Source: Bacteroidota bacterium (GTDB lineage Bacteria > Bacteroidota > Bacteroidia > Bacteroidales > Prolixibacteraceae). From it: DNA of 18,584 nucleotides. Below the pieces are notes generated by a model. The model searched no databases. It was given only the letters and a program-made list of their open reading frames with translations, and was not told the origin of the DNA. The translations under genes were made by a program, and so were the position numbers. Positions 1 to 8,505 of the stretch are shown here, piece by piece. How positions within the stretch are numbered: the first letter of the stretch is position 1; each line of letters begins with the position of its first letter. The stretch spans positions 1 through 18,584 of the forward strand of contig JAEYXH010000018.1 of NCBI GenBank assembly GCA_023428545.1. Direction: 5' to 3'.

Positions 1-1
1 G

Positions 2-622
2 GTGGAAGAGGTACGCCCGTTGGATGATTTCGACGAAGTATATGTTACCAGTGGTATGAATGTTTACTTCGAACAGGGTACAGAACAGAAAGTTAAGGTG
101 GTGGCCGACAAAAACCTGATGGAAGTTATCGAAACACAGGTGATTGGTGGCCGTTTGGAAGTCAGGTCTTTGGCCAACATTTGGAGTTCATCCTCCAAAA
201 AAGTTGTGATTACCACGAATCATATCAGCAATATTGAAGGCACCGCAGGAAGCAATATATATACCAATGGCCGGCTGGTTGTTGATGACCTCGATATCAG
301 CGCATCGGCAGGCAGCAATTTTCATATGGATATTGAAGGAAAAAGTATCGAAGCAAACGCATCTTCAGGTGCAAATATTTATTTGTCGGGCCTGACCAGG
401 GATTTTGTTGCCCGGACATCATCGGGCAGTAACCTGAAAGCCGAAGACCTGAAGGCAGAGATATCAGATATAAAAGTGTCAAGCGGTTCCAATGTTTGGA
501 TCACCTCCCTGAAAGAACTTTCGGGACATGCCAGCAGTGGAGGAAATATCTTTTATTTTGGGAATCCCCTGACTACCAGTGTTTCCACATCTTCGGGAGG
601 GAGCATACAGAAGCGCAACTAA
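2..622 (+). CDS. Head-GIN (DUF2807) domain protein, 5' end cut off
   Basis: The reading frame is open to the window edge. The GTG at position 2 is unlikely to be the true start, because family members normally begin with a signal peptide or lipoprotein signal that is missing here. The visible 206 residues contain the repeated Ser-Gly-rich turns typical of DUF2807 (putative autotransporter adhesin head GIN domain): GTAGSN, SAGSN, SSGAN, SSGSN, SSGSN, SSGGN and SSGGS, spaced by about 15-25 residues. They alternate with short beta strands, as expected for a right-handed beta-solenoid. Proteins of this family are common in Bacteroidota and are exported to the periplasm or surface; the molecular role is not established. 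The gene ends 3 nt before the convergent rnhA stop. Family call is firm, function is not. Confidence 0.85.
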   Translation: MEEVRPLDDFDEVYVTSGMNVYFEQGTEQKVKVVADKNLMEVIETQVIGGRLEVRSLANIWSSSSKKVVITTNHISNIEGTAGSNIYTNGRLVVDDLDISASAGSNFHMDIEGKSIEANASSGANIYLSGLTRDFVARTSSGSNLKAEDLKAEISDIKVSSGSNVWITSLKELSGHASSGGNIFYFGNPLTTSVSTSSGGSIQKRN

Positions 623-625
623 TTT

Positions 626-1087
626 TTATTCCAGTATATAGCCTTCATCTGTTGGTAAGGCTGATTCCATTGAAGCTGCGACCGCCAATTGGTCGCAGCG
701 TTCGTTTAAAGGGTTGTCGTTATGACCTTTTACCCAGACAAACTTTACCTGGTGTTTCTTGTAGATTTCCAGAAACCGCAACCATAAATCTGAATTCTTT
801 TTGCCTTTGAATCTTTTGGTTACCCACGAAAAAACCCAGCCTTTGGTAACGGCATCGGCCACATACCTCGAGTCGGTGTAAACCGTCACTTCCGATCCTT
901 CTATTTTCAGCGCTTCAAGCGCGATGATGACGGCAAGGAGTTCCATGCGGTTGTTGGTGGTATGCCTGAAACCTCCCGACATTTCCTTCCGGTGCGGCCC
1001 TGAGATTAGAACGATCCCATATCCTCCCGGACCCGGGTTTCCCCTGGCGGCTCCATCCGTATATATTATGATTTTTGGTTTACTCAT
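626..1087 (-). CDS. rnhA: Ribonuclease HI
   Basis: This 153-aa cytoplasmic enzyme cleaves the RNA strand of RNA-DNA hybrids (R-loops, leftover primers). Length matches the bacterial RNase HI family (about 155 aa). The catalytic carboxylates are all visible: D11 in YTDGA, E49 in NRMEL, D72 in YTDSRYV and D132 in NERCDQLA, with the loop histidine H122 in VKGHND. The basic handle region around KRFKGKKNSDLW (residues 91-102) is present, so this is the substrate-binding bacterial type. The start is the ATG whose complement lies at 1085-1087. The gene is convergent with the head-GIN gene and lies downstream of the S46 peptidase gene, but an 80-nt terminator hairpin between them suggests separate transcription. 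Confidence 0.97.
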   Translation of the reverse strand: MSKPKIIIYTDGAARGNPGPGGYGIVLISGPHRKEMSGGFRHTTNNRMELLAVIIALEALKIEGSEVTVYTDSRYVADAVTKGWVFSWVTKRFKGKKNSDLWLRFLEIYKKHQVKFVWVKGHNDNPLNERCDQLAVAASMESALPTDEGYILE

Positions 1088-1190
1088 CCAACGATGTATC
1101 GTTTTAACATTTTCCTATCCTGAAATTTCCCCAAAATCCATTGCTTGAATGGGATCCCGGAAACTGTATGGAATTAAATGAATATAAAAA

Positions 1191-1270
1191 ACATCGCCGG
1201 GAAGGGATTGGTCTTCGGATAATTCAGGAAAATTCTGATGTTATCCGGACCTGGTCCTTCCTGGCGATGT
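1191..1270 (-). terminator. Very long hairpin terminator of the S46 peptidase gene
   Basis: Positions 1191-1230 fold back on 1231-1270. The outer 16 pairs (1191-1206 with 1255-1270) are unbroken apart from two G-T pairs. Inner stems are 1210-1213 with 1248-1251, 1216-1222 with 1241-1247, and 1224-1229 with 1233-1238, closing on an AAA loop. About 35 of 40 positions pair. On the minus strand the hairpin begins 28 nt after the peptidase stop codon and is followed by a T-rich stretch (complement of 1176-1190), so it reads as a rho-independent terminator for the peptidase mRNA. It is much longer than a usual terminator. Confidence 0.75.
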
Positions 1271-1298
1271 AAAGTAACGTAATTTGGAGAACCAATGG

Positions 1299-3446
1299 TT
1301 ACTCCACGATGGTCATTTCGTCAATAAGGTGGGTTGCGCCGGCATATTTGTCGACAACCCAAAGTACAAAGCGAATGTCGACACTGATGGTTCTCTGTAT
1401 TTCAGGCTCAAAAGCCAGGTCGCCACTCATGGCTTCCCAGTTACCATCGAAGGCACAACCAATCAATTCGCCGTTGGCATTGATGACAGGAGATCCTGAG
1501 TTGCCACCGGTAATGTCATTATTGCTGATAAAACATGCAATCAGGTCCCCGTTTTCGTCGGCATAACGACCGAAATCCTTTGCCTGGATCAGTTCTTTCA
1601 TGCGCGCTGGCACATGAAACTCATCATCATTCGGAATTTCTTTTTCGATGTAACCCTCAACGGTCGTGGTTTCCTTGTAAAGAACGCCATCCCGGGGATA
1701 GTAACTACCCACCGTACCATATGTCAAACGCATGGTTGAATTGGCATCGGGATAGAAAACTCTATCAGGTTGCATTTCCATCAGTCCGGCTACCAAAAGA
1801 TGGCGGCCTTCGGCCAACTGTTCGGCCGATTTTTGGGTCTCTTCACTGATCATCCTGAGCAGGTCAAATATTTCTCCGCCGGCCTGGAAGGCAAGATCCT
1901 TGTCAAGCGCTTTTTTAGTCGGATTCTTCAGGAATTCGTTCAGTTTTGCCTCATCGGCAAACATGGTCTTTTCAAAAACCCTGGATGCGTACTTGTCGAA
2001 GTTGCCTTTGTATTTGGTCTGGATGGTTTTGATGAAAGGAGGTTGGAAACGGGGACCCACCCTGTTGGCATAAAGCTCAGTAAGGGTGGCAGTCAGTTTA
2101 CGGTCTGTTTCCGCATCGTAATCCTTGAAGAAGCCGGGGAGTGATTCCTTTACATTAGCCACGATCTGGTCGATACGGTCTTTGTTTTCGGCAGGCTTGT
2201 CCAGTAAATTGTACAATGCCCTGAGACGATAGGCAAACATAAAAATCTCAGGTCCCTGGAGCAGTGCCTCGGCAAGATATTGCTGTGCTGTTTCGTCTTC
2301 CACATTTTCGTAAGCACCCCTGATCATGTCAAGTGCTTTCCCATATTTGGCATTACGCTGTGGAGATGAGGCCACCCATTTGGAGAACTCTTCCTCAATG
2401 GCTTTTTTCTTGGCAATAACATTGAGATTGTTCAACCCCTGGTTTTGGCCAATGCTGTATTTGTAATAGTTTGAGCTGCCTGCGTGTTTGTTGGCATACT
2501 GGATGCGGGCTTTCTGGCTGGTTTCCATGTAAGCCTTGATGATATCCAGTTTTTTGGCGCGAACATCGATACGCACGCTGTTGGTGACATCCATGGTATA
2601 CTGGACTTCAGTTGAAGTTTTGTATCGGTTGGTGGTTCCGGGATATCCCATCACCATGGCATAATCGTTGTCTTTCACACCCTTGATGGATATGGGGAGG
2701 AAATGACGTGGCTTCAGCGGCACATTGTCCTTTGAATATGGAGCTGGTTTGCCGTCGGGGCCTGTATAAACCCTATATATCGAGAAGTCGGCGGTATGGC
2801 GGGGCCACATCCAGTTGTCGGTGTCGCCACCGAATTTACCCAATGACTGTGGTGGGGCTCCCACCAGGCGTACATCGCGGAAGGTCTCGTAAACAAAGAG
2901 ATAATACTGGTTTGATTCGAGGAAACTGCGAACCTGTGCCTGATAGTGGGTATCGCCGATGGCTTCCTTCTCGAGCTTGGCCGACACCTGGCTGATGGCT
3001 TGCTGCTTCTGTTGAAAACTCATATTGTCATCCACTTCAGCAAGTACCTTTTCGGTAACATCTTCTGTGGAAATCAGGAACCTGGCAATTTTCGAAGGGT
3101 TGGGAAGTTCCTCTTCCCTGGTTTTTGCCCAAAAGCCGTCCTGGAGGTAATCATGCTCTACAGACGAATGTCTCTGGATATCACTGTAAGCACAGTGGTG
3201 GTTAGTCAGCATCAGCCCTTCGGGAGAAATCATCTCGGCGGTACATCCCCCGATGGAAACGATGGCATCTTTCAGGCTGCTGTTGTTGATACTGTAAATG
3301 TCTTCTGCAGAAAGCTTTAAGCCGGTTTTCTGCATGTCTTTGATATTCAGTTTGTGAATGAGGGCGGGAAGCCACATCCCTTCATCAGCCCTGGTGGCCG
3401 GAGCCAGTAAAATGGCCAGGACCAAAAATAAGAGTAGTTTTTTCAT
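1299..3446 (-). CDS. S46 family dipeptidyl-peptidase, DPP7-like
   Basis: A 715-aa secreted serine exopeptidase that removes dipeptides from the N-terminus of peptides in the periplasm, supporting growth on protein. A signal peptide covers residues 1-20 (hydrophobic core LLLFLVLAILLA, cleavage near TRA/DEG). The chymotrypsin-like triad is visible: H84 in TNHHCAY, D220 in RHTADF and S650 in GGNSGSP; the H-to-D spacing of 136 equals that of Porphyromonas gingivalis DPP7. Length fits the family (about 710-720 aa). The specificity position is Gly (G668 in FDGNWEAMSGD), as in DPP7, which prefers hydrophobic or aliphatic penultimate residues; DPP11 has Arg there and prefers Asp/Glu. Family call is certain; subfamily rests on that residue and the surrounding motif. 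A candidate promoter lies at 3509-3540. Confidence 0.95.
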   Translation of the reverse strand: MKKLLLFLVLAILLAPATRADEGMWLPALIHKLNIKDMQKTGLKLSAEDIYSINNSSLKDAIVSIGGCTAEMISPEGLMLTNHHCAYSDIQRHSSVEHDYLQDGFWAKTREEELPNPSKIARFLISTEDVTEKVLAEVDDNMSFQQKQQAISQVSAKLEKEAIGDTHYQAQVRSFLESNQYYLFVYETFRDVRLVGAPPQSLGKFGGDTDNWMWPRHTADFSIYRVYTGPDGKPAPYSKDNVPLKPRHFLPISIKGVKDNDYAMVMGYPGTTNRYKTSTEVQYTMDVTNSVRIDVRAKKLDIIKAYMETSQKARIQYANKHAGSSNYYKYSIGQNQGLNNLNVIAKKKAIEEEFSKWVASSPQRNAKYGKALDMIRGAYENVEDETAQQYLAEALLQGPEIFMFAYRLRALYNLLDKPAENKDRIDQIVANVKESLPGFFKDYDAETDRKLTATLTELYANRVGPRFQPPFIKTIQTKYKGNFDKYASRVFEKTMFADEAKLNEFLKNPTKKALDKDLAFQAGGEIFDLLRMISEETQKSAEQLAEGRHLLVAGLMEMQPDRVFYPDANSTMRLTYGTVGSYYPRDGVLYKETTTVEGYIEKEIPNDDEFHVPARMKELIQAKDFGRYADENGDLIACFISNNDITGGNSGSPVINANGELIGCAFDGNWEAMSGDLAFEPEIQRTISVDIRFVLWVVDKYAGATHLIDEMTIVE

Positions 3447-3508
3447 GTAATGATTGATTATAAATTACTATAGTTTACGCTTTTGTATTGCGTACAATAT
3501 GAAAGATG

Positions 3509-3540
3509 CGAAATTAACTTTTGGCTTTGCGAGTACCAAA
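3509..3540 (-). promoter_or_regulatory. Candidate Bacteroidota-type promoter for the S46 peptidase
   Basis: On the minus strand, TTTG (complement of 3537-3540) is followed after 20 nt by TAATTTCG (complement of 3509-3516). The Bacteroidota consensus is TTTG, 19-21 nt, TAnnTTTG, so the match has one mismatch. It lies about 65 nt upstream of the peptidase start. Seen by eye only. Confidence 0.4.
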
Positions 3541-3672
3541 TAAAAAAATCATAAAGTGTTGTTTTTTTTGACGTTTCCGGCATTTATTCGAACAATTTTG
3601 ATTTGGCTGCCGGTTTTCATGACAAATGGCTTTGGTGATGCCGGAATAAGGAGGGTGTGGCTAAGGTTTGCT

Positions 3673-3680
3673 TATCTTTG
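3673..3680 (+). promoter_or_regulatory. Candidate -7 box for the SRPBCC/GyrI-like gene
   Basis: TATCTTTG fits the Bacteroidota -7 consensus TAnnTTTG exactly and lies 49 nt before the start codon at 3729. No good TTTG -33 element is found at the expected distance, so the call is tentative. Confidence 0.4.
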
Positions 3681-3728
3681 TTAGATCAAGGATTTCGAAT
3701 GTTTATAAAAGCATAAGGGGGAGAAAAG

Positions 3729-4703
3729 ATGACAAAAAAATGGATTTTGGTACTTGCAGCTGTAGCTTTTGTTTTGCTGGCCTTGCTGGTGCCCGGATTA
3801 TTGCCGGAAACGGGATCGGCTTCGGCAACACTGGAGGTGAATGCCTCTCCGCGGATCGTTTATGCCCAGTTGAATGATTTCAGGAACTGGCAGTTATGGT
3901 CGGCCTGGCACCAGAAGCAATCTCCTGATGAGGCGAGGTTTGGCAATGGAGGGGTGGGCGCTGGAGCGCAGGTCAGTTTTACATCAGCCGAAGGAGAATT
4001 TATGGCTGTCATCGTGAAATCCCAGCCTCACCAGATGGTGGAGGTTGCTATCGATAATCATGCAGGTCCGTTTACCGTTCATCATGTCGATATTCGGGAA
4101 TCTGAAGGAAAATCACTGGTTTCATGGAGTACGGGCTTCAAACATGACGGTTGGCGCACCCTGTTTTTCAGGCAGAAAGCCGTTTCGGATATAAAAAAAT
4201 CGCTGCGGGGACTTAAGGATGCTGCCGAATTATGGGAAGAACAATCAATCATGCTGGCAGAGCCCGGACTGATTGAGTCATTCCCTTTTATCAGTATCCG
4301 GCGTCAGATTCCCTATGATTCGCTGAGCGAAACCATGTCGGTGCTCTATGACCGTCTGCTGGCGGCAGCAGTGGAGATGAAGGTTGATGTAACCGGAAGT
4401 CCCTATGCCATTTACCATTCAGTAGGCGAGGAAAGGGTGGATGTTGAATGCGGATTACCGGTTGCGTTTGAGGTTTCGGGACAGGACAGTATAGCAGGGG
4501 GTGTTTTTGACGAAAAGGAATGTGTGATGCTTGAATTTGAAGGCGACTTCTCACGTCTTGAAGAAGGTCACGGTTTCCTGCAGGATTGGATAAGGCACCG
4601 CGGTTTTGAATTGGCCGGCCCTCCCATGGAGATTTATGAAAGCAACAGCACGGATTCATCTGCATGGCATACACGGATCTGTTATCCCGTGACTTTCCAA
4701 TAA
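3729..4703 (+). CDS. Membrane-anchored SRPBCC plus GyrI-like ligand-binding protein
   Basis: A 324-aa protein. Residues 5-25 form one hydrophobic segment (ILVLAAVAFVLLALLVPGLL), best read as an N-terminal anchor or uncleaved signal. Residues about 35-150 look like an SRPBCC (polyketide cyclase/START-like) domain: the opening ASPRIVYAQLNDFRNWQLWSAW is typical of the family. Residues about 185-324 look like a GyrI-like (effector-binding, SOUL/BacT) domain, starting with the RRQIPYDSL strand and ending in CYPVTF. Both are small-molecule-binding folds without a known reaction here. Such fusions occur in Bacteroidota; the ligand is unknown. The ATG at 3729 follows a purine-rich AAGGGGGAGAAAAG. The gene is flanked by unrelated genes, with 118 nt to the next start. 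Domain calls are moderately sure; function is not assigned. Confidence 0.75.
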   Translation: MTKKWILVLAAVAFVLLALLVPGLLPETGSASATLEVNASPRIVYAQLNDFRNWQLWSAWHQKQSPDEARFGNGGVGAGAQVSFTSAEGEFMAVIVKSQPHQMVEVAIDNHAGPFTVHHVDIRESEGKSLVSWSTGFKHDGWRTLFFRQKAVSDIKKSLRGLKDAAELWEEQSIMLAEPGLIESFPFISIRRQIPYDSLSETMSVLYDRLLAAAVEMKVDVTGSPYAIYHSVGEERVDVECGLPVAFEVSGQDSIAGGVFDEKECVMLEFEGDFSRLEEGHGFLQDWIRHRGFELAGPPMEIYESNSTDSSAWHTRICYPVTFQ

Positions 4704-4792
4704 GACTTTTACGCGTAATGCCCGGTCCAATTGGCATACCCATTCAGGGAGGTTAAAAAAGTCTAAAAGGCATGAATTATTTTATTTCTTGC

Positions 4793-4800
4793 TAATTTTG
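4793..4800 (+). promoter_or_regulatory. Candidate -7 box for the M23-dxr-rseP run
   Basis: TAATTTTG fits TAnnTTTG and lies 21 nt before the ATG at 4822, which would give a very short leader. It helps decide the start: the in-frame TTG at 4789 would lie upstream of the transcript start. No clear -33 box was found. Confidence 0.4.
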
Positions 4801-4821
4801 TGCCTCCTCAATAAAAATCAG

Positions 4822-5685
4822 ATGGTTGCAGGCGATTTCAGAAAAAAGATAGTCGAAAAATTAAAGAACCGTTACAGGCTCATCATATACAATGATACCA
4901 CTTTTCAGTCGGTGTGGTCGATGAAACTCACCCGAATGAAAGTATTTACCCTCACCAGCCTCGTATCTGCGGCCATTGTCGTCTTTGTCATTTTCCTCAT
5001 CGCTGGCACGCAATTAAGGGAATACATTCCCGGCTACCCCAAGGAAGAGTATCGCGAAATGCTGATCCGAAGTGCCCTGCGTGCCGATTCCCTTGAGCTT
5101 GAGCTGGAGACCCGCGACCGTTTCTTTCAGACAATCAATGCCATCATGCGTGGTGAGGAACCACCTGATTTTTCGATGGAGACCGATACCACCACGCACG
5201 CCGAAAGGAAGGAACTGAAACCGTTAAACCAGGATTCCATTTTCCAGGATAAAATCCTTGAGGAGCGTTTAAGTCTTTCGCTGCAAGGGAACCAGAGTCC
5301 CATGGGTAACCTGGGTAACCTTCATTTTTACCTGCCGGTCAAAGGATTGATCACCCAGAAATTTGATGCTTCCAAATCGCATTTTGGCATCGACCTGGTT
5401 AGCCAGGCCAATTCGAGGGTATCGGCTGTGTTGGGGGGGACCGTTTTATTTGCCGGCTGGACTCTGGATACAGGATATGTTCTATACATACAGCATGGAA
5501 ATAACCTGGTTTCGGCTTACAAGCACAATGCGTCGTTATTGAAAAAAACCGGTGACAAGGTAAATGGGGGCGAGGCCATATCCATTATGGGGAATACGGG
5601 GGAGCTGACCACGGGTCCCCATCTTCACTTCGAGTTGTGGCATGAAGGTAAAGCAATAGATCCCGAAAATTATATCGTATTCTGA
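4822..5685 (+). CDS. M23 (LytM-type) membrane-anchored metallopeptidase
   Basis: A 287-aa zinc peptidase of the peptidoglycan-endopeptidase family, acting in the periplasm while anchored in the inner membrane. A short cytoplasmic N-terminus is followed by one membrane segment (residues about 43-61, TSLVSAAIVVFVIFLIAG) and a helical linker (about 70-115, likely coiled coil). The C-terminal M23 domain (about 165-287) keeps the zinc and catalytic residues: H187 and D191 in HFGID, H235 in YKHN, and H267/H269 in PHLHFEL, so it should be active rather than a degenerate activator. The ATG at 4822 is preferred over the in-frame TTG at 4789 because of the -7 box at 4793. It ends 5 nt before dxr, so it is probably cotranscribed with dxr and rseP. 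Confidence 0.9.
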   Translation: MVAGDFRKKIVEKLKNRYRLIIYNDTTFQSVWSMKLTRMKVFTLTSLVSAAIVVFVIFLIAGTQLREYIPGYPKEEYREMLIRSALRADSLELELETRDRFFQTINAIMRGEEPPDFSMETDTTTHAERKELKPLNQDSIFQDKILEERLSLSLQGNQSPMGNLGNLHFYLPVKGLITQKFDASKSHFGIDLVSQANSRVSAVLGGTVLFAGWTLDTGYVLYIQHGNNLVSAYKHNASLLKKTGDKVNGGEAISIMGNTGELTTGPHLHFELWHEGKAIDPENYIVF

Positions 5686-5690
5686 TTCTG

Positions 5691-6851
5691 ATGAAAAAAC
5701 GAATTGCCATTCTTGGTTCCACTGGTTCGATAGGCACGCAGTCGCTGGACGTGATATCAAAAAATCCCGATCTCTTTGAGGTTGAGGTTCTCACGGCATT
5801 GAACAACACGGATTTGCTTATCAAACAGACCAGGGAATTCCTTCCCAATGTGGTTGTCATCGGAAATCCGCAAAAGTATGATGAGGTGAAGACAGCCCTC
5901 CAAAACCTGCCGGTTAAGGTATATGCAGGGGAGGATGCCATCCACCAGGTGGTGCAAATGGATACCATTGATATGGTTCTGACAGCCATGGTGGGCTATA
6001 GCGGACTCTTGCCGACGATCAGGGCAGTGGAGTCAGGGAAGAATATTGCCCTGGCAAACAAGGAAACCCTGGTGGTTGCCGGTGACCTTCTCACGCGACT
6101 GGCCTTGGAAAAGCGTGTGGATATACTGCCCGTCGATTCGGAACATTCGGCCATCTTCCAATGCCTGACGGGTGAATTCATGAATCCCGCCGAAAAAATT
6201 ATCCTGACATGCTCGGGTGGCCCTTTTCGTGGAAAAAAGAGGGAGGAACTGATTCACATGGGGCCCGGCGATGCCCTTGCCCATCCCAACTGGGATATGG
6301 GGGCGAAAATCACCATCGACTCGGCAACGCTGATGAACAAAGGTTTTGAGATGATCGAAGCCCGATGGTTATTTGGCTTGTCGCCCGACAATATTGAGGT
6401 GATTGTGCACCCACAGTCAATCATTCATTCCCTGGTCCAGTTTCAGGACGGCTCCATCAAGGCACAGTTAGGCCTTCCCGATATGCGTTTGCCAATCCAG
6501 TATGCATTGGGCTTCCCAAACCGCATCCCCAACGACTTCCCCAGGTTCAGCTTCCTGAACTATCCCAGTTTGACCTTCGAGAAACCTGATATGGAGAATT
6601 TTCGTAATCTTGCACTGGCCTATGAGGCGATAAGATTGGGTGGGAATATGCCCTGCATCATGAATGCTGCCAATGAGGTGGTTGTCAGTGCCTTCCTGCA
6701 GAAAAGGATTGGTTTTACCCGAATGCCCGAAATCATCGGGGAAATAATGGAAAAGGCTGAATTTCTGCCTGATCCGACGCTCGACGACTATATTGCCACA
6801 AATTCGGAAACCAGAAGGATGACTGAATTGTTAATCGAAAATGATCATTAA
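5691..6851 (+). CDS. dxr: 1-deoxy-D-xylulose 5-phosphate reductoisomerase
   Basis: A 386-aa cytoplasmic enzyme of the MEP pathway: it converts DXP to 2-C-methyl-D-erythritol 4-phosphate using NADPH and a divalent metal, feeding isoprenoid, quinone and undecaprenyl carrier synthesis. Seen directly: the N-terminal nucleotide-binding motif ILGSTGSIGTQSL (residues 7-19), LANKETLV (121-128), metal ligands D149 and E151 in PVDSEHSA, the substrate loop SGGPF (175-179), HPNWDMG (198-204) and the third ligand E220 in MNKGFE. Length is close to the E. coli enzyme (398 aa). It is placed 5 nt after the M23 gene and 24 nt before rseP; the dxr-rseP pairing is common across bacteria. All key residues are intact. 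Confidence 0.97.
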   Translation: MKKRIAILGSTGSIGTQSLDVISKNPDLFEVEVLTALNNTDLLIKQTREFLPNVVVIGNPQKYDEVKTALQNLPVKVYAGEDAIHQVVQMDTIDMVLTAMVGYSGLLPTIRAVESGKNIALANKETLVVAGDLLTRLALEKRVDILPVDSEHSAIFQCLTGEFMNPAEKIILTCSGGPFRGKKREELIHMGPGDALAHPNWDMGAKITIDSATLMNKGFEMIEARWLFGLSPDNIEVIVHPQSIIHSLVQFQDGSIKAQLGLPDMRLPIQYALGFPNRIPNDFPRFSFLNYPSLTFEKPDMENFRNLALAYEAIRLGGNMPCIMNAANEVVVSAFLQKRIGFTRMPEIIGEIMEKAEFLPDPTLDDYIATNSETRRMTELLIENDH

Positions 6852-6875
6852 TCAGAAATACAGAAAATAGTTTCA

Positions 6876-8204
6876 ATGGAACAAGTACTTGTCAAGGCTG
6901 CTCAGCTTATTTTGAGCTTATCAATATTGGTTGTTTTACACGAGTTCGGACATTATATGTTTGCCCGGCTCTTCAAGACCCGCGTCGAAAAATTCTATCT
7001 TTTCTTCGACCCCTGGTTCTCCCTCTTTAAAGTCAAAAAGGGTGATACCGAATACGGAATAGGTTGGGTTCCGCTGGGCGGATATGTGAAAATTTCGGGA
7101 ATGATTGACGAATCGATGGACAAGGAGGCCATGAAGTTACCTCCGCAGCCCTGGGAATTCAGGTCAAAGCCGGCCTGGCAGCGACTGCTGATCATGGTGG
7201 GTGGCGTGGCCATGAATTTTCTGTTTGCCATTATCGTTTATGCCGGTGTTTTGTATGTGTGGGGTGAGCAATACCTTCCCAGCGATAACGTGAAGTACGG
7301 GGTGGTGGTCGGTGATACCGGCGAACAGCTTGGTTTCAAGAACGGCGATAAGATACTGTCGGTCGATAACAATAAAATTGAGGATTTTTCCAAAATTGTG
7401 CCTACCATCGTGCTGGATCATGCCAGTTCGGTGCAGGTTGAAAGGGATGGACAAAAAATGGATATCCCCATCACTACCGAGGATTTTGCCTTGTTGCTGA
7501 AATCGAAAGGAGTTTTTGCCCCCCGTTACCCATTTGAATTTACCATTGGTGGTTTTGCCAAGGAGTCACCGGGCGAGAAGGCCGGGTTGCTGATGGATGA
7601 CAAAATTGTTTCCATTGATGGACAAGAATTTGCCTGGTGGGATGAATTCCAGACTTACGTGGCCTCCAAAAAGGGGGAAAACATCCAGGTCGGGGTACTT
7701 CGCAATGGTCAACCCAACGAATATACGGTACAGCTCGGACAGGAAGGCATCATCGGGATTGCCAACAAACACCAGTTAACCGACGTGTTTGAATTGAAAA
7801 CCATCCGTTATGGATTGTTTGCCTCGATACCGGCCGGAATATCCAAAGGCGTGCAGACAACCAAGGATTACCTGAAGCAGTTTAAGCTGTTCCTGATGCC
7901 CGAAACGAAGGCTTATGAATCACTGGGAGGTTTCATCACCATTGGCAGCATATTTCCGGGTACCTGGAACTGGGAAGCCTTTTGGCTGATGACGGCTTTT
8001 ATATCCATCATCCTGGCTATCATGAACTTATTGCCTATCCCGGCCCTCGACGGAGGACATGTGATGTTCCTTTTCTTTGAAATGATTTCGGGCCGGAAAC
8101 CAGGTGAGAAATTCATGGAATATGCCCAGATTGCCGGAATGGTGATTTTGTTGGGACTGGTGTTGTTTGCAAATGCCAACGATGTCATAAAACTTTTTAA
8201 ATAA
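6876..8204 (+). CDS. rseP: Site-2 zinc protease RseP
   Basis: A 442-aa intramembrane metalloprotease that performs the second cut in regulated proteolysis of membrane proteins such as anti-sigma factors, and removes leftover signal peptides. The zinc motif HEFGH is at residues 22-26 in the first membrane segment, and the third zinc ligand is in PIPALDGGH (D392) near the C-terminus. Between them are two PDZ-like domains (about 135-205 and 220-295), with GFKNGDKILSVDN and PGEKAGLLMDDKIVSIDGQ as the clear PDZ ligand-site stretches. Two PDZ domains and 442 aa match the long RseP type. It follows dxr by 24 nt and most likely shares its transcript. No anti-sigma or sigma factor gene is in the window, so its target here cannot be named. 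Confidence 0.95.
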   Translation: MEQVLVKAAQLILSLSILVVLHEFGHYMFARLFKTRVEKFYLFFDPWFSLFKVKKGDTEYGIGWVPLGGYVKISGMIDESMDKEAMKLPPQPWEFRSKPAWQRLLIMVGGVAMNFLFAIIVYAGVLYVWGEQYLPSDNVKYGVVVGDTGEQLGFKNGDKILSVDNNKIEDFSKIVPTIVLDHASSVQVERDGQKMDIPITTEDFALLLKSKGVFAPRYPFEFTIGGFAKESPGEKAGLLMDDKIVSIDGQEFAWWDEFQTYVASKKGENIQVGVLRNGQPNEYTVQLGQEGIIGIANKHQLTDVFELKTIRYGLFASIPAGISKGVQTTKDYLKQFKLFLMPETKAYESLGGFITIGSIFPGTWNWEAFWLMTAFISIILAIMNLLPIPALDGGHVMFLFFEMISGRKPGEKFMEYAQIAGMVILLGLVLFANANDVIKLFK

Positions 8205-8258
8205 ACCGCGAGGGCAGCAAAAAGTAAGTTTCTTCGGGTATTAGAGTCAAAAAAAAAC

Positions 8259-8266
8259 TATTTTTG
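8259..8266 (+). promoter_or_regulatory. Candidate -7 box for tatA
   Basis: TATTTTTG fits TAnnTTTG and lies 23 nt before the tatA ATG, after a run of nine A. The -33 element is weak. It suggests tatA has its own promoter although it follows rseP by 85 nt. Confidence 0.45.
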
Positions 8267-8289
8267 CTGGAAATTAAAAACAAACCATT

Positions 8290-8487
8290 ATGAACTTATT
8301 TGTTTTGGCAGGCTTTATCGGACCACAGGAGATTATCATCATACTCATCATTGTTGTCTTACTTTTCGGCGGACGCAAAATTCCGGAATTAATGAAAGGT
8401 GTAGGAAAAGGTATGCGCGAATTCAAGAAAGCTACCAAAGGTGAAGATGAGGAAGAAGAACTGAAAGATCAGGATAGACTTAAATAA
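8290..8487 (+). CDS. tatA: Sec-independent translocase subunit TatA/E
   Basis: A 65-aa membrane protein that forms the protein-conducting part of the twin-arginine translocase, which exports folded proteins. The family pattern is complete: a membrane helix after a short N-terminus (residues about 12-26, QEIIIILIIVVLLF), the FGGRKIPEL hinge (26-34), the amphipathic helix MKGVGKGMREFKKA (35-48) and an acidic, soluble tail. There is no TatC gene next to it in the window. A strong terminator follows at 8506-8541, so tatA is probably a single-gene unit or the last gene of the dxr-rseP transcript. Confidence 0.95.
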   Translation: MNLFVLAGFIGPQEIIIILIIVVLLFGGRKIPELMKGVGKGMREFKKATKGEDEEEELKDQDRLK

Positions 8488-8505
8488 CTGCATCGGATAG
8501 TATTG

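Noticed and set aside
4789..4821. TTG start extending the M23 peptidase by 11 residues
   Set aside because: It overlaps the -7 box at 4793-4800 and adds a sequence not needed by the family; the ATG at 4822 is preferred.
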